Shown here: positions 42,012 to 55,445 of the stretch, piece after piece
How the letters are laid out: each line of letters begins with the position of its first letter
Position numbering within the stretch: position 1 is the first letter of the stretch
NCBI GenBank assembly: GCA_949318235.1
Contig: OX439137.1
Location: 1,994,909 to 2,058,908 of the forward strand
From: Ecdyonurus torrentis
Taxonomy: Eukaryota; Arthropoda; Insecta; Ephemeroptera; Heptageniidae
Direction: 5' to 3'
DNA length: 64,000 nucleotides
Translations under genes and position numbers: made by a program
Notes under the pieces: model-generated
What the model was told of the DNA's origin: nothing
Database searches by the model: none
The model's input: only the letters and a program-made list of their open reading frames with translations

Positions 42012-43132
42012 TTTTCTGAGTTTCAGCTACACTCAAAAAAATAGTGCATTACTTTAGTTGTTTTTAATGACTAACTTTAGCTGCTAAACGTTTTTTCTGC
42101 ATTAAATAAGTTGGCAATATTTTTGTGTTTAAAATAAGTTATTATCAATGTCTAATCTCGCGCCCATCTAAAATAAGTTTGCCGCGGTAACTAATTTAAA
42201 ACACAACTTCACGATCACTGCCGAATACTTGCGACAACATACGATACGGATAGTGAAAGAAAGGAACATGGCGAAGAAGAAGGAAGAATGCAAACGAAGC
42301 GGCTCTTGAAAAATTCACAAACTAATGGAATACACGGGAAGTAAACATGGTTTTAATATAATAATCTTATGTGTAAGAATGCGTTTACTTTGTGGAACAT
42401 TTTATTTTAGGTCCGGCGAAAGGAGGAAACGTAAAAATGAGAACTGACTATGTGATGATGCCAGATGCCGGTATGTGCGTGGTGCAGACTGCAGACATGG
42501 CGGGTAAATGAGAAAAAATGTGGTCTCAAATGAAGGTATTTATCGTTTTAGGGTAGTTTGAATACCATACACACATTTAAAATGTAATAAACGTTCATTT
42601 TAATTCATTATGTAAATGAAATTTAATTTCGTCTTTGTTATTTTCGTGTTTTCCGACCGGTATAGACTGTCTGTCACGGTATGCATGAGATTGAAAACTT
42701 GATATTATCGTATCATTGCTATATTTATTGTGAAAACGCGTAATATTTTGTGGATTGTAATTATTATCGTGTATGTTGCATGCGAAGATGTGGGGAAAGA
42801 GAGAGAAGAATATAAAAAAACAAGTGTGCCGGTGTGCCGGGTTGAATTGTGTGCGTAAGAGAGAGAGGTGGCGGGACACGCTGGTCAGAGTGCAGTGAGG
42901 CAGGCGGGCGCGAGAGCGAGCGAGACGAGCAAGAGCAGAGAAGCGAGCGCACGCAGCAGCGAAGGAGGGGAAAAATTAGTTACGCGTAATAACTAAACAA
43001 AAGTAACTTAAATTAGCTATACTGTTAATAACTTGCTAAAAGTGCATTATTTTAGTTACCATTAATAGTTTATAAGTGTATATCTTAAATAAGTTAGTAT
43101 TCGTAACTAAAGTAATGCACTTGTTTTTGGAG
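42012..43132. mobile_element. Long family G element with a non-repetitive, GC-rich interior
   Basis: The usual ends (ACTCAAAAAAATAGTGCATT; its inverse at 43105-43132) enclose about 750 bp that is not part of the family and includes a GC-rich purine stretch at 42895-42970 (GCGAGAGCGAGCGAGACGAG). It looks like captured non-repetitive DNA. No intact ORF. Confidence 0.6.
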
Positions 43133-43627
43133 TGTTTTAATTTCTAACGATTTTTTAATTTTGACAACGTTTTCAAAAATCCCGATTTTAAGTCTCAATT
43201 TTTTCTATGCTTCCCAACTTAAAATTTTATGTATATACTGAGATGGATTTAAAGTACATCAACTCACTTCCTTTAAAGAAGGTCGATTACCTCAGTTGAG
43301 TACTTTTAATTGACGTAAGAAAAATTGAAAATATCGACTATGGTTACAGTTCATAAAATGGATAAAAATTGGGTCACTCCTTATAGTATAGTTTTTACAA
43401 CTTATCAATGCATGGGATAAATTTTGGTATTTGAAATAAGTGGTCAATTTTTCGAAATTTGCACTTGGACACATTCACCCCTGAAGAGTTAATGTATGGA
43501 AAATGCCTGAGTGCAAATTTAGAAAAATCAACCAATTTTTTAGATACCAATATTCAATTTAATTTAAAAAAAAAAAAGGCAAAATCGCTAAGTTTTGCTA
43601 CTAAATGGCAGCACCGGTAAGTTTGCA

Positions 43628-43865
43628 TTAGAGATCTTTAACAGAGAACCGACATCCCCATGTTTTAGCCAGACTGCAACACTCAACAATTTTGGCAACG
43701 TTGCGTTTTGAAGCACCAATCAGAGGCCAGAAGTGGCCAAATCAAGGCACCAATGAGAGAGCGCTCTATAGTAATTTCGTCTGCAGCGTTGCCAATTTTA
43801 AAGAAATCAGTGTTGCGTGTCTGCCTAACTTTTTGGGATGTCACTTCTCTGTCAAAGTTTTCTAG
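43628..43865. repeat. MITE family I copy
   Basis: GATCTTTAACAGAGAACCGA at the left and TCACTTCTCTGTCAAAGTTT at the right; the middle shares AGCACCAATCAGAGGCCAGA with 28340. Confidence 0.78.
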
Positions 43866-43929
43866 TTTGCATGCCAAAAAAATTGTAAGTCAAAAATTCA
43901 AAAAGAATTCTGATCAATATAAAAGATAA

Positions 43930-44668
<739 letters not shown>

Positions 44669-44670
<2 letters not shown>

Positions 44671-44845
44671 CATGACGCCATAATCCCTTTCGGGGTAGGC
44701 CAGGACGAATCCTTTTTAGTAAGAGGGCTTACAATAATCTGTGGCTTACCAGACCACAGGCTCTACCCTTAATACCACACTGCTCTGGGCTCCTAATACC
44801 AGACCTGTGCAGCTCTAATAATAAACAAATAATAACTTAATATGT
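44669..44845 (-). mobile_element. RTE-like LINE or SINE 3' end
   Basis: On the minus strand GGCCTACCCCGAAAGGGATT and ATGGCGTCATGATATGTATG run straight into (ATGT)n. A hairpin (ACCCCGAAAGGG) before a tail of ATGT units is what I recall of RTE-type 3' ends in invertebrates. The rest of the element is missing (5' truncation). Confidence 0.55.
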
Positions 44846-44976
44846 TACACGTAACAAACACTAACTGACACTCTCGCCTCAAGTGTAGAAACAAAAATAG
44901 ATCATTTTTATGAAATTAAAACAATAATAGTATTATAGTATTGAAAATTATAATATTTAATTAAAACTGAACTCAC

Positions 44977-45079
44977 TGTTATGTAAATTGCCAATACAGT
45001 TCAATTTTTGTAGTGATTCCAAGGATAATAGTTTGAGACCAAGGGCGCAACACATGTTCTTGGCTTCGTGAAATGTAGC
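44977..45079 (-). CDS. C-type lectin gene, exon: CTLD 2 N-terminal half
   Basis: 103-nt exon between TTTTAAG and GTGAGT encoding ATFHEAKNMCCALGLKLLSL and then ESLQKLNC. It has the same length, entry phase and Cys position (10th residue) as the other three N-half exons. It ends with one base that is completed by the exon at 41252. It lies only about 130 bp from a RTE-like LINE 3' end. Confidence 0.8.
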
Positions 45080-45113
45080 CTTAAAATTGTTTAACTTTTA
45101 CTATATATAGATA

Positions 45114-45173
<60 letters not shown>

Positions 45174-45206
45174 TGAAAATTTGAATATCAAGCGAGGTGA
45201 CATGAT

Positions 45207-45633
45207 GATAAAAATTCATTGTAGTCTTACCTTCTATAAGACCCTGGGCTTTCACTCGCTGCTTGTTTTGACGATAAAAAAATAACACACAACACCATAA
45301 AAAATTATCACTTATATATAAGTTAATAAAAAGACTCAATTCACAGTTTTTTAAAAAAAATTATATATACATATATACATATATACATGTAAGCAGAAGA
45401 AGAGTGCAGACACTGTATGTTTCTACATACGCACTCGAAAACGTTACAATTGGTGTAAATATAACATAGCTATGTATATATAATTTTTTTAAAAAACTGT
45501 GAATTGAGTCTTTTTATTAACTTATATATAAGTGATAATTTTTTATGGTGTTGTGTGTAATTTTTTTATCGTCAAAACAAGCAGCGAGTGAAAGCCCAGG
45601 GTCTTATAGAAGGTAAGACTACAATGAATTTTT

Positions 45634-45640
<7 letters not shown>
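45207..45640. repeat. Long palindrome with ~155-bp arms
   Basis: Arms 45207-45363 and 45480-45640 mirror each other (AAAATTCATTGTAGTCTTAC ... GTAAGACTACAATGAATTTT; CACACAACACCATAAAAAAT and inverse) around a ~115-bp centre with ATGTAAGCAGAAGAAGAGTG. AT tracts lie on both outer sides. Confidence 0.85.
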
Positions 45641-45696
<56 letters not shown>

Positions 45697-45698
<2 letters not shown>

Positions 45699-45873
45699 TG
45701 TTGCGAAAAATGGCCTGTCTCGTATTTTGTCAGAGGAAGCAAAATATCTATCTCGAGCGCCATCTCCATAACGTTTTGGAAACAATATAGGCTTTTTGCT
45801 TCCACTGACAAAAAACGAGATAGGCCTTTTGCTTCCTCTGACAAAATACGAGATAGACCTTTTTTTGCAACAA
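45697..45873. repeat. 33-bp-repeat foldback MITE, copy 3, between (TA)n tracts
   Basis: Begins ATCTTGTTGCGAAAAATGGC and ends TTTTTTTGCAACAAGATTG, with AT tracts outside both ends and the AGCGCCATCTCCATAACGTT centre. Arms have one or two units each, more diverged than copies 1 and 2. Confidence 0.88.
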
Positions 45874-45913
45874 GATTGATATATATTTATGTGTGTATAT
45901 ACATATATATATA

Positions 45914-47331
<1,418 letters not shown>

Positions 47332-47494
47332 TTGCGATGCTCTTTTGCACACCATGTTTGATATAATTAAATGCCAGAAGATGGGAAATAAATGTAAATA
47401 TGTGATATTTTTTAATTAATATTTACCGCGCTACTCTCATCTTAAAAGCTTTGCAAATAGAAAAATGTAAGTCAATGTAAAAAGATAGACTCAA

Positions 47495-47562
47495 CCAGGC
47501 TTTGAACCCTGGACCTTTGGGTTTACGCGCTACTGCTCTAACCATTAGGCTATAGAAGCTTA
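47495..47562 (-). tRNA. tRNA-like sequence (pseudogene or SINE head)
   Basis: The minus strand reads TAGCCTAATGGTTAGAGCAG (box A TAGCCTAATGG) and then GGTCCAGGGTTCAAAGCCTG (box B GGTTCAAAGCC). The arrangement is Thr-like (GCGTAAACC in the anticodon position), but acceptor pairing is poor, so a functional tRNA is unlikely. Confidence 0.45.
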
Positions 47563-47607
47563 ATACTAGAAATACAAATAAAATTATAATTATATAAAGG
47601 AACTTAA

Positions 47608-47969
47608 ATGTATAACAAAGGTCCTTTCTTCAGATGCTTGAATATTTATAATAAATTGCCGTTGGATATAAGAAAACATAATAATTTAATAGCTTTGAAA
47701 AAAAATTTCCTTTTAAATCAGCAGTATTACTTAATTTATAAATATTGAAGCAACTTAAATACAAATTGTAATTTTATACATTAATGTCGTTTTCTTTCTT
47801 ATTTCTATGTTTAGCCTGATTTCGCTCAATTAAAGCCGTTAATTATTATTATTAAATTATTTATTCATTATTATGCATATTATGCTGTCTTGAATGTTTT
47901 GGTTCAGAGATAGGGCTTCTTGCCCTCACTGCATCTTTTGACTATCTTATTTTGTAATAAAGATAGTAT

Positions 47970-48001
<32 letters not shown>
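47608..48001 (+). pseudogene. LINE 3' fragment (end of the RT-encoding ORF and 3' UTR)
   Basis: KGPFFRCLNIYNKLPLDIRK and then HNNLIALKKNFLLNQQYY end at a TGA near 47748. The pattern F-F-x4-x-I-Y-N-x-L-P-x-x-I-R...L-K-K-x-F is the usual C terminus of CR1/Jockey-type LINE ORF2. The 3' UTR ends AATAAAGATAGTATTTATTT with (TTTA)n at 47968-48001. Confidence 0.7.
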
Positions 48002-48214
48002 ATAGATTGACAATTATTTCTACATTTTCATTCGTTAGAAATCACCTAGACAAAAGCATTTAATTGTGTTAGGTATGTTACATTAAAAAAATAATAAAGA
48101 TTTCTACATTTTAAGAAAATAGAGAATTTTTAGTATTTGCATTACTCATAGAACAAGTTTTCATATAACCTACTTGCGGCTTTATTGCTTGTTATTCACA
48201 TATTTCAACCCTAA

Positions 48215-48531
48215 ATACGTAGAACACCTTGAACAAAAAAGTTGCGTAATATCCTAACAAACCTGAAAATCAACGTTGATTAAACTGAATTCATTAATTT
48301 CTAATTTATTTTACATTCATAAAATGTCACTGCCGGTCACTGACGTCACAGCTCGCCCGGTTTACGCGCGTATAAAACAAGGCGAGCTGTGACGTCAGTG
48401 ACCACCAGTGGCAATTTGTGAATGGAAAATAAATTAGAAATTATTGATTACGGCCAAATTAACGTTGATTTTCAGGTGTCGTAGGATATTACGCAACTTT
48501 TTTTGTTCAAGGTGTTCTACGCCTTTAACAC
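48215..48531. repeat. Foldback MITE family B (GCGTAGAACACCTT ends)
   Basis: Almost perfect ~315-bp palindrome: ACGTAGAACACCTTGAACAA... to ...TTCAAGGTGTTCTACGCCTT. The stem holds CACTGACGTCACAGCTCGCC and its inverse. Other copies: 3025-3690 (interrupted), 4490-4582 (half), 9843-10020 (half) and 55140-55445. Confidence 0.88.
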
Positions 48532-49264
48532 ACTTTAGTTACACCAGAGTTACTTACATTAAAAGGGTTAAATTATGTCATAGTGCTCAAAAGGTATTTT
48601 AGATATTTTTTTGTCTCTCCACGGGTGTAACTCAGCTGTGTTAAGGTTGCCGGTTTTGAAAAATACTGTAAGTGCAATTAAACAGCAAACAGTGTTCGAC
48701 TTTTTTAAAACTTATTTTAGTGTCGTAAATTTTAACGTCGTTTTTGTGCGGTTCTCAGAATGAAAAAAAAATTATTTTAAAACAAATGATTCTAGCTTTT
48801 GTGGACTATCTACCTCTACTTTAGAATGCTTAAAATTTGCGCAAATTAAGATATATTTTCTGGTTCAATTTGTATATTGTTATCTTTTTTTCTTTTTTTT
48901 TTTTTTTAATTTTGTTGTTCTATTTGTAATTAAATTAAGGAGAGGTGTTAAATTGATACATAAAATAATAGATAATAATTGATAAAATAATAGAATTAAT
49001 TTTTGGTGCCCATACTATTTGAGTTAAAACATGTAAATTGTCGTCATCTTGCAGACGTGGTTCAGCCTTGTACTCAATTTTCTATTACAGTTTCAAAATA
49101 ATTTCAAGGGTGCTTTAACCCTTAAAACTGTACATATTTTAAATGTAATTATTTGATAATGGATGGCGCTAAAATCATTTAATTTTCTTTAATTTTGCGT
49201 AAAACTAAATCAAAATTCCTTTAAATTTCGTGAAACTTTTACGCAGCCTTGTAATGATGTAGAC

Positions 49265-50664
49265 TAGTGCTGTCGAAAAAAATCCGGATTTCGAAATCCG
49301 GATAATTTTTTATCCGGATTTCGAATTTCTATCCGGATCACGATCCGGATCAACGGATCCGGATCAGTGATCCGGATAATTTTGATCCGGATCGTGATCC
49401 GGATAATTTTGATCCGGATCGTGATCTGAATCGCGATCCGGATAAATTTGATCCGCATCATATACTGATAATATTGATCCGGATCGTGATCCACTTTATT
49501 TTATCCACATCAATGACCCGAATCACGATTTGAAATAATTACGATAATAGGCGTAATATAGCATGATTTTAATTACGAATTATGAATAGTTATTGATTTA
49601 TAAAATTAAAATCTATTTAAAAATAATAAGGGTCTCTGTACATAACATAATTATTATGTATATAATTGCTTTTTTCGATTGCGTGTGTATGTTTTTGCCC
49701 GCGTAATATCCCGACTATTTTTCATCGTATTTTGCAAAATTTTAATCGTTCTCAATATAGCTTTTAATTTTCATTATTTTATAATCTTTATTTTTATTTT
49801 GTTGTAAAATTATTTTCATGGGTTAAAACAAATGTCAACAAATATTTTCAGATTTGACATCTAGCTATCTTCTTTCCATCATACATCTTTAAGTTCACTG
49901 GCTGCACTTTTTACCACTGTTTGGTATTTCCCCGAAATATATTTTTATTGGTGGATTTTAGGAAGCACACCACAGCCGTTCCTGGTCCTTGCGCCGCGAT
50001 CAAGCATATACTGGCATATACTTTAAAAAAGCTTAATTTACAGCTTTCACCCATCCAAGTATTACCCACGCTTGACGTTGCTGAACTTCGGTGGTCGCAA
50101 CTTTTGCGCTACTTTCAATGTACCACCGCGCTACTCGTACAAGTAATTAATCTAATCAAAATTATAAAGTTTTTAAATTAAAGTTCTGCTAAATTAATTA
50201 TTGTTGTTGTTGTTGTTGTTTTGTTTTTTGTTTTTTTGTTTGTTTTTTTTGCTTGCCATTGTGTTAATTATCGTGCCAAACACCACTCAGTCCATTTTGT
50301 TAGGGTATTTTACAGGTTATATTAAAACTAAGGCAATATTCTGATTAGTATTGTCCAAAAAATCCGGATTTCAAAATCCGGATAAAAAATTATTCGTTAT
50401 CCGAATTTCTATCCGGATCACGATCCGGATCAACGGATCCGGATAATTTTGATCCGGATTGGATCCGGATAATTTTGATCCGGATTGGATCCGGATAATT
50501 TTTATCCGGATTGGATCCGGATAATTTTGATCCGGATCGATCCGGATTTAAAACGGATCAGTAGATCCGGATAATTTTTTGTCCGCCAAATCCGGATCCA
50601 CTGATCCGGATAATTTTCTATCCGAAATCCGGATTTTAATTTTATCCGGATTTCGACAGCACTA
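49265..50664. mobile_element. hAT-like non-autonomous element built of ATCCGGAT palindromes
   Basis: The ends TAGTGCTGTCGAAA and TTTCGACAGCACTA are inverted repeats flanked by ATGTAGAC on both sides (49257-49264 and 50665-50672). Both ends are arrays of ATCCGGAT/GATCCGGATC palindromes (about 49281-49500 and 50360-50655). A second, diverged terminus-like sequence at about 50345 (TAGTATTGTCCAAAAAATCC) suggests one element nested in or duplicated within the other. No transposase was seen. Confidence 0.7.
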
Positions 50665-51223
50665 ATGTAGACGCTGGTCTACAAATAGCTTCATGCTGAA
50701 ATGTGGTTAAATGCACAAATAAGTTCATAAACCCTTCAATAGATGGTGCTCTTTTGGTGCGTATGTTAGAGAACTTTAACAGAGAAGTGACATCCTAAAA
50801 AGTTAGGCAGACCTGCAACACTTATTTCTTTAAAATTGGCAACACTGCAGACGAAATTACTATAGCGCGCTCTCTCATTGGCGCCTTGATTTGGCCACTT
50901 CTGGCCAATGTATATAACGTATGTGGCGTATATAACACCCCCACTCCCCTTAACTGATGTCCAATGTATTTTAAACTGTCACGAAAGAGGATGGGCAACA
51001 GTATGGTTGATAAAACTGGTTCTGTAAATAAATACAAATAATTTATCAGGTAGAGATAAGAAATAACATCCGTACACTAATGATTAGAGTAGTGGAGCGT
51101 CAACCTTAAGGTCTAGGTTTCTAAACCTGCTTCAGTCTTTCTTTCAACACTGACTTTTGTTTAAAATTTACTTACAATGCTATTAAGATGGGAGTAATGA
51201 GGTTATTATTAATTTAAAAATTT

Positions 51224-51656
51224 AGGGAAGGGAAGGGAAGGCAAGGCAAGGCAAGGCAAGGCAAGGCAAGGCAAGGCAAGGCAAGGCAAGGCAAGGCAAG
51301 GCAAGGCAAAGCAAGGCAAGGCAAGGCAAGGCAAGGCAAGGCAAGGCAAGGCAAGGCAAGGCAAGGCAAGGCAAGGCAAGGCAAGGCAAGGCAAGGCAAG
51401 GCAAGGCAAGGCAAGGCAAGGCAAGGCAAGGCAAGGCAAGGCAAGGCAAGGCAAGGCAAGGCAAGGCAAGGCAAGGCAAGGCAAGGCAAGGCAAGGCAAG
51501 GCAAGGCAAGGCAAGGCAAGGCAAGGCAAGGCAAGGCAAGGCAAGGCAAGGCAAGGCAAGGCAAGGCAAGGCAAGGCAAGGCAAGGCAAGGCAAGGCAAG
51601 GCAAGGCAAGGCAAGGCAAGGCAAGGCAAGGCAAGGCAAGGCAAGGCAAGGCAAGT
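51224..51656 (+). repeat. (AAGGC)n pentanucleotide array
   Basis: About 430 bp of a very uniform 5-bp repeat with one AAAGC variant near 51308. It resembles a telomere-type pentamer in length only; the unit is not TTAGG. Confidence 0.97.
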
Positions 51657-51791
51657 AAAATCAATTTTACAGTTTAATATGTTATATTTTAACCTAAAAC
51701 ATCTGCAAAACCATAATATAATTTGATACACACATGTATTTATTTAAAAAATAAAATAAAAATTAAAAATATATAAAATAAATACGCATAC

Positions 51792-51841
51792 CTTAACATT
51801 GCTTACAAATATGGAAGAAGTGCATCCTTTAATCAATTGAC
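51792..51841 (-). CDS. Possible C-type lectin linker exon
   Basis: A 50-nt open stretch between CTAACCAAG and a good donor GTATGC reads QLIKGCTSSIFVSNVK after two leftover bases. It resembles the beginning of the 36-kb linker in style, but its entry phase does not follow directly from the 56-kb exon, so another exon or a wrong acceptor call is likely. Confidence 0.3.
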
Positions 51842-51952
51842 CTTGGTTAGAGAAAAAAAAATATATGAATGCTTCAAAAAATGCAAATAACAAATTAAAT
51901 TTTTTTAAAATCCTTTAACCAAATTTTATTATTTCTAAGTTTATTTCTAAGT

Positions 51953-51956
<4 letters not shown>

Positions 51957-52030
<74 letters not shown>
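51957..52030 (+). repeat. (TTTA)n microsatellite
   Basis: Pure TTTA units next to a MITE fragment; possibly the tail of a lost retroelement. Confidence 0.95.
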
Positions 52031-52032
<2 letters not shown>

Positions 52033-52157
52033 TATTATAATTTATTAAGTAACAATTGAAAGTTTCTCTAGTATAATGACATCAATTTATTGTATGGGTA
52101 TGGGGCATGTGCATTTGTGCATACAGTTTACTGAAGCAGATGCTCCATGTATTGGCT

Positions 52158-52232
52158 TTGTGTCAGTGGAAGCAAAAGGCCTATCTCGTATTTTGTCAGT
52201 GGAAGCAAAAGGCCTATCTCGTTTCCGAACGT
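52158..52232. repeat. 33-bp-repeat foldback MITE, copy 4, left part
   Basis: Two inverted units ending TTTCCGAACGT, cut at the centre by the element at 52233-54451. The right part is at 54452-54600. Confidence 0.8.
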
Positions 52233-52549
52233 ACCCTGCTGCCGAAAAGAGCTCTTTTAATCGCTCTTTTTAACTCTAAATTAAGAGTTAAGAACTCTTA
52301 CAAAAGAGCTCTGAAAGAGTTACTGGCAGATCGGTCAAACGAGACACTATTCAGAGCTCTTTTTTCAGACCGGTAAGAGCTATTTTCAGAGCTCTTTTTT
52401 AAGTTTATTGCAGATCTGTTAAATTTCAGGAATTTCAGCTACTTAGGGCGCAAATTAGTCATTTTACTCTTCGAATTTCGTCTGAGGTCACGTAGGTCAG
52501 GCAGTCAACACTTACAGACACAAAATTAGTATAAAAAAAAAATCAAAAA

Positions 52550-53310
52550 AACATGTTCCATCTTTTCAGCTTTATAAAAAAGTCATGGCAATAATGACCT
52601 GGGTCCTCGGTACCAGTCCGTTAACTGTTGTTGATACTGGAAAAAAATAAAATAAAAAAAATTACTATTCACCAGTCAGTTTTATAAAAAAGTCATGGCA
52701 ATGATGGCCTGGGTCCTCGGTACCAGTCCGTCAACTGTTGTTGACACTGAAAAAAAAATTATTCATCAGTCAATAAAATGATGGCCTGCATTTATGGTAC
52801 CAGTCCGTCAACTGTTGTTGACACTGAAAAAAAAAAGTTACCATGCATCAGTCAGTTTTATAAAAAAGTCATGGCAATGATGGCCTGGGTCCTCGGTACC
52901 AGTCCGTCAACTGTTGTTGACACTGAAAAAAAATTATTCTTCAGTCAATAAAATGATGGCCTGCATCCATGGTACCAGTCCATCAACTGTTGTTGATACT
53001 GAAAAATAAAAGTTACCATGCATCAGTCAGTTTTATTAAAAAGTCATGGCAATAATGGCCTGGGTCCTTGGTACCAGTCCGTCAACTGACTTTTACACTG
53101 AAAAAAAGAAGTTAACATTCATCAGTCAGCTTTATAAAAAAGTCATGGCAATAATGACCTGGGTCCTCGGTACCAGTCCGTCAACTGTTGTTGACACTGA
53201 AAAAAAAATTACTATTTATAAATCAGTTTCATTTTACAAAGTCATGGCAATGATGGCCTGGGTCCTCGGTACCAGTCCGTCAACTGTTGTTGACACTGAA
53301 AAAAAAATAT
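52550..53310 (+). repeat. Minisatellite of ~90-120-bp units
   Basis: About eight units share CATGGCAATGATGGCCTGGG, TCCTCGGTACCAGTCCGTCA and ACTGTTGTTGACACTGA, followed by an A-run. Long and short unit types alternate in the middle. It is part of the 2.2-kb element at 52233-54451. Confidence 0.85.
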
Positions 53311-54440
53311 ATTAGTTATTTTGATTACCAAACGGCAATGCAATGATACATCTCCCCGGTGGACTGACACAGTGATCTGAAATCAACAATAATACATACT
53401 ATTCATAGTATGGTGTATGTACATAGGTATTATGTACTTACGTTAGCACTGATACATCCTGCCGGTGGACTGACATAGTGATCTCAAATCAATAATAATT
53501 CATACCATTCATCATAGTATGATAAGTTTGCATGGCCATTATCATACTTAGGATAGGTCTAATACATACATCCATACACACATACATTGCAGTAACATTG
53601 TATACCGGTATTATCACAGTATTATGCATAACACAAGTGTATATATGTATGTATTGTGTGTGTGTATGCATATAGTACATACATATACCGGTAATGAATG
53701 TATACAATTTCATGCGTAAGATTTACAGGTCAACAAACTGTTTATAACATATAAAAACAATACATGGAAGTTACTACGGACTACGGAATAAAAAAAAGAT
53801 CATACTTATCTATCAAAGTGCACATTTTTGCTTCTCTTGACCGCAATTCAATAAGAAATTTGGTGAAATTGTGGCAAAAATTACAATAGACTTCTCGCTC
53901 ACCAGCAAAACATGAAAAAAAGAAGAGATTTCCTTAGCTTAACGACGAAATATTAGTTACCAGAACTATTACACATCATTTCATCATACCTTAATGATGT
54001 AGATAATATATTTCCTAACAAAATTTGGCTGCACTTTTATTTAAAAGATTAATATTTCCAGGAACAAAACGCCGGCACAACAACGCAAAACAAACATTTC
54101 AATCGGACATGAAAATTTTATCACGTGACCTAGTAGCGGCTCTGTGATTGGCGGAACACTGATTGGGTGCGACGCGCGGCGCGAAAGTAGAGCGTCGTCT
54201 TAGAAAAGAGTGATAAGAGTATTTTAAGATCGAATTCAATTTTATAAATAAACAAAAAACGTCGTAATTGTTCTTAAAAATCGGCTTAATGAATGTATAT
54301 TGCTGTTACAAGATGATACACGGTTGTATTTATTATTTGTATTGCATTAAGGCAAGAAATATGAAGGAAAAAATCTGTCTGAATTCAGTTGTCATACACT
54401 TTTTTCAGAGAGATCTAAATCCCTCGAGGTAACTCTTTAC
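53311..54440. other. Right part of the 2.2-kb nested element
   Basis: Holds a direct duplication (GGTGGACTGACACAGTGATC near 53360 and a close copy near 53468), an AT-rich stretch and TCACGTGACC near 54122. No gene. Confidence 0.5.
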
Positions 54441-54451
54441 GGCAGCAGGGG

Positions 54452-54598
54452 TTATGTATATGGCGCTCGAGATAGACCTTTTGCTTCCACTGACAAAATA
54501 CGAGATAGGCCTTTTGCTTCCACTGACAAAATACGAGATAGGCCTTTTGCTTCCACAGACAAAAAACGAGATAGGCCTTTTTTTTTCGCAAAAAGATC

Positions 54599-54600
<2 letters not shown>
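54452..54600. repeat. 33-bp-repeat foldback MITE, copy 4, right part
   Basis: Starts TTATGTATATGGCGCTCGAG, three to four units follow, ending CGCAAAAAGATCGAG and then (AT)n to about 54676. It completes the copy begun at 52158. Confidence 0.85.
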
Positions 54601-54684
<84 letters not shown>

Positions 54685-55139
54685 GTGTGTTTCTGTGTGT
54701 ACCTTTTTTAGAATAAGTTTCTAAATCTTTAGTATCACTTTTCTGAAATAAAAAAAATGCATTTGAGTATTATTGCATAAGTAAGAAATTGAATATTATT
54801 TAAATATTTATAAAAGTAAAATGTAAATTCCCTATATACCAATAATTTTCTTTAAACTATTTCTGTATGGTTGAAAACCTCACTTAAATAACATTCATTT
54901 AAAGGAGCCATCCAGACCATACAACATGCCTTTTTATATTTTATATATAAAAAAAAAGTACAATTATTTTGTCCCAGAATCAAGGCGCACAAATATACAA
55001 CAAATTTAAATTTCAACCTTATATTTTTTTGTCTTCGACTGAATAAAATTTTAAAAGTCTATAAAATGAGAAGGGAGGAAATTGTATTGATAAGTATGTC
55101 TGTATTCAATCAAAAAAAACAGCATAAAATGTTCCATAA

Positions 55140-55445
55140 AGGCATAGAACATTTTGAACCAAAAACTGTATAATATCCTAACAAACCTGAAAATCAATGT
55201 TGATTTAGTCGGAGTCATTGATTTAAATTTATTGTCCATTCACAAAATGCTACTGGCGTTCACTGACGTCACAGCTTTCTTGTATTACGCGTAAACCGGG
55301 CAAGCTGTGACGTCAGTGACCGCCAGTGGCATTTTTTAAATGGAAAATAAATTAGAAATCAATGACCCCGACTAAATCAACATTGATTGTCAGGTTTATT
55401 AGGATATTACACAACTCTCTGGTTCAAGTTGTTTCATGCATTTAA
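55140..55445. repeat. Foldback MITE family B copy
   Basis: GGCATAGAACATTTTGAACC at the left; CTCTGGTTCAAGTTGTTTCA near the right; the stem carries two TGACGTCA octamers around AGCTTTCTTGTATTACGCGT. Confidence 0.8.

Larger units (their letters stand above)
52233..54451. mobile_element. Non-autonomous DNA element nested in a foldback MITE
   Basis: The ends CCCTGCTGCCG(A/T)AAAGAG are inverted repeats (52234 and 54450). The outer sequence on the left (TTTCCGAACGT) and right (TTATGTATATGGCGCTCGAG) together restore the centre of the 33-bp-repeat MITE seen intact at 5713-5747, so this element inserted there; the duplicated base pairs look like TA. Inside are several AAGAGCTCTTTT palindromes near the left end and a minisatellite at 52550-53310. 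No transposase. Confidence 0.7.

Noticed and set aside
45230..45300. Possible exon ending GTCTTATAGAAG|GTAAGA before CTLD 2
   Set aside because: The same sequence is part of a palindrome and appears on both strands; the frame does not lead in phase into the exon at 45079.
51224..51656. Possible interstitial telomeric repeat
   Set aside because: The unit AAGGC is not TTAGG or TTAGGG or a close variant, and it stands alone in an intron.
51209..51731. Three minus-strand frames of ~150 codons repeating L-A-L-P-C
   Set aside because: Translation of the (AAGGC)n array; the same peptide appears in every frame because the unit is 5 bp.
53046..53315. 89-codon frame with repeating MAWVLGTSPST
   Set aside because: Translation of the minisatellite within the 2.2-kb element.
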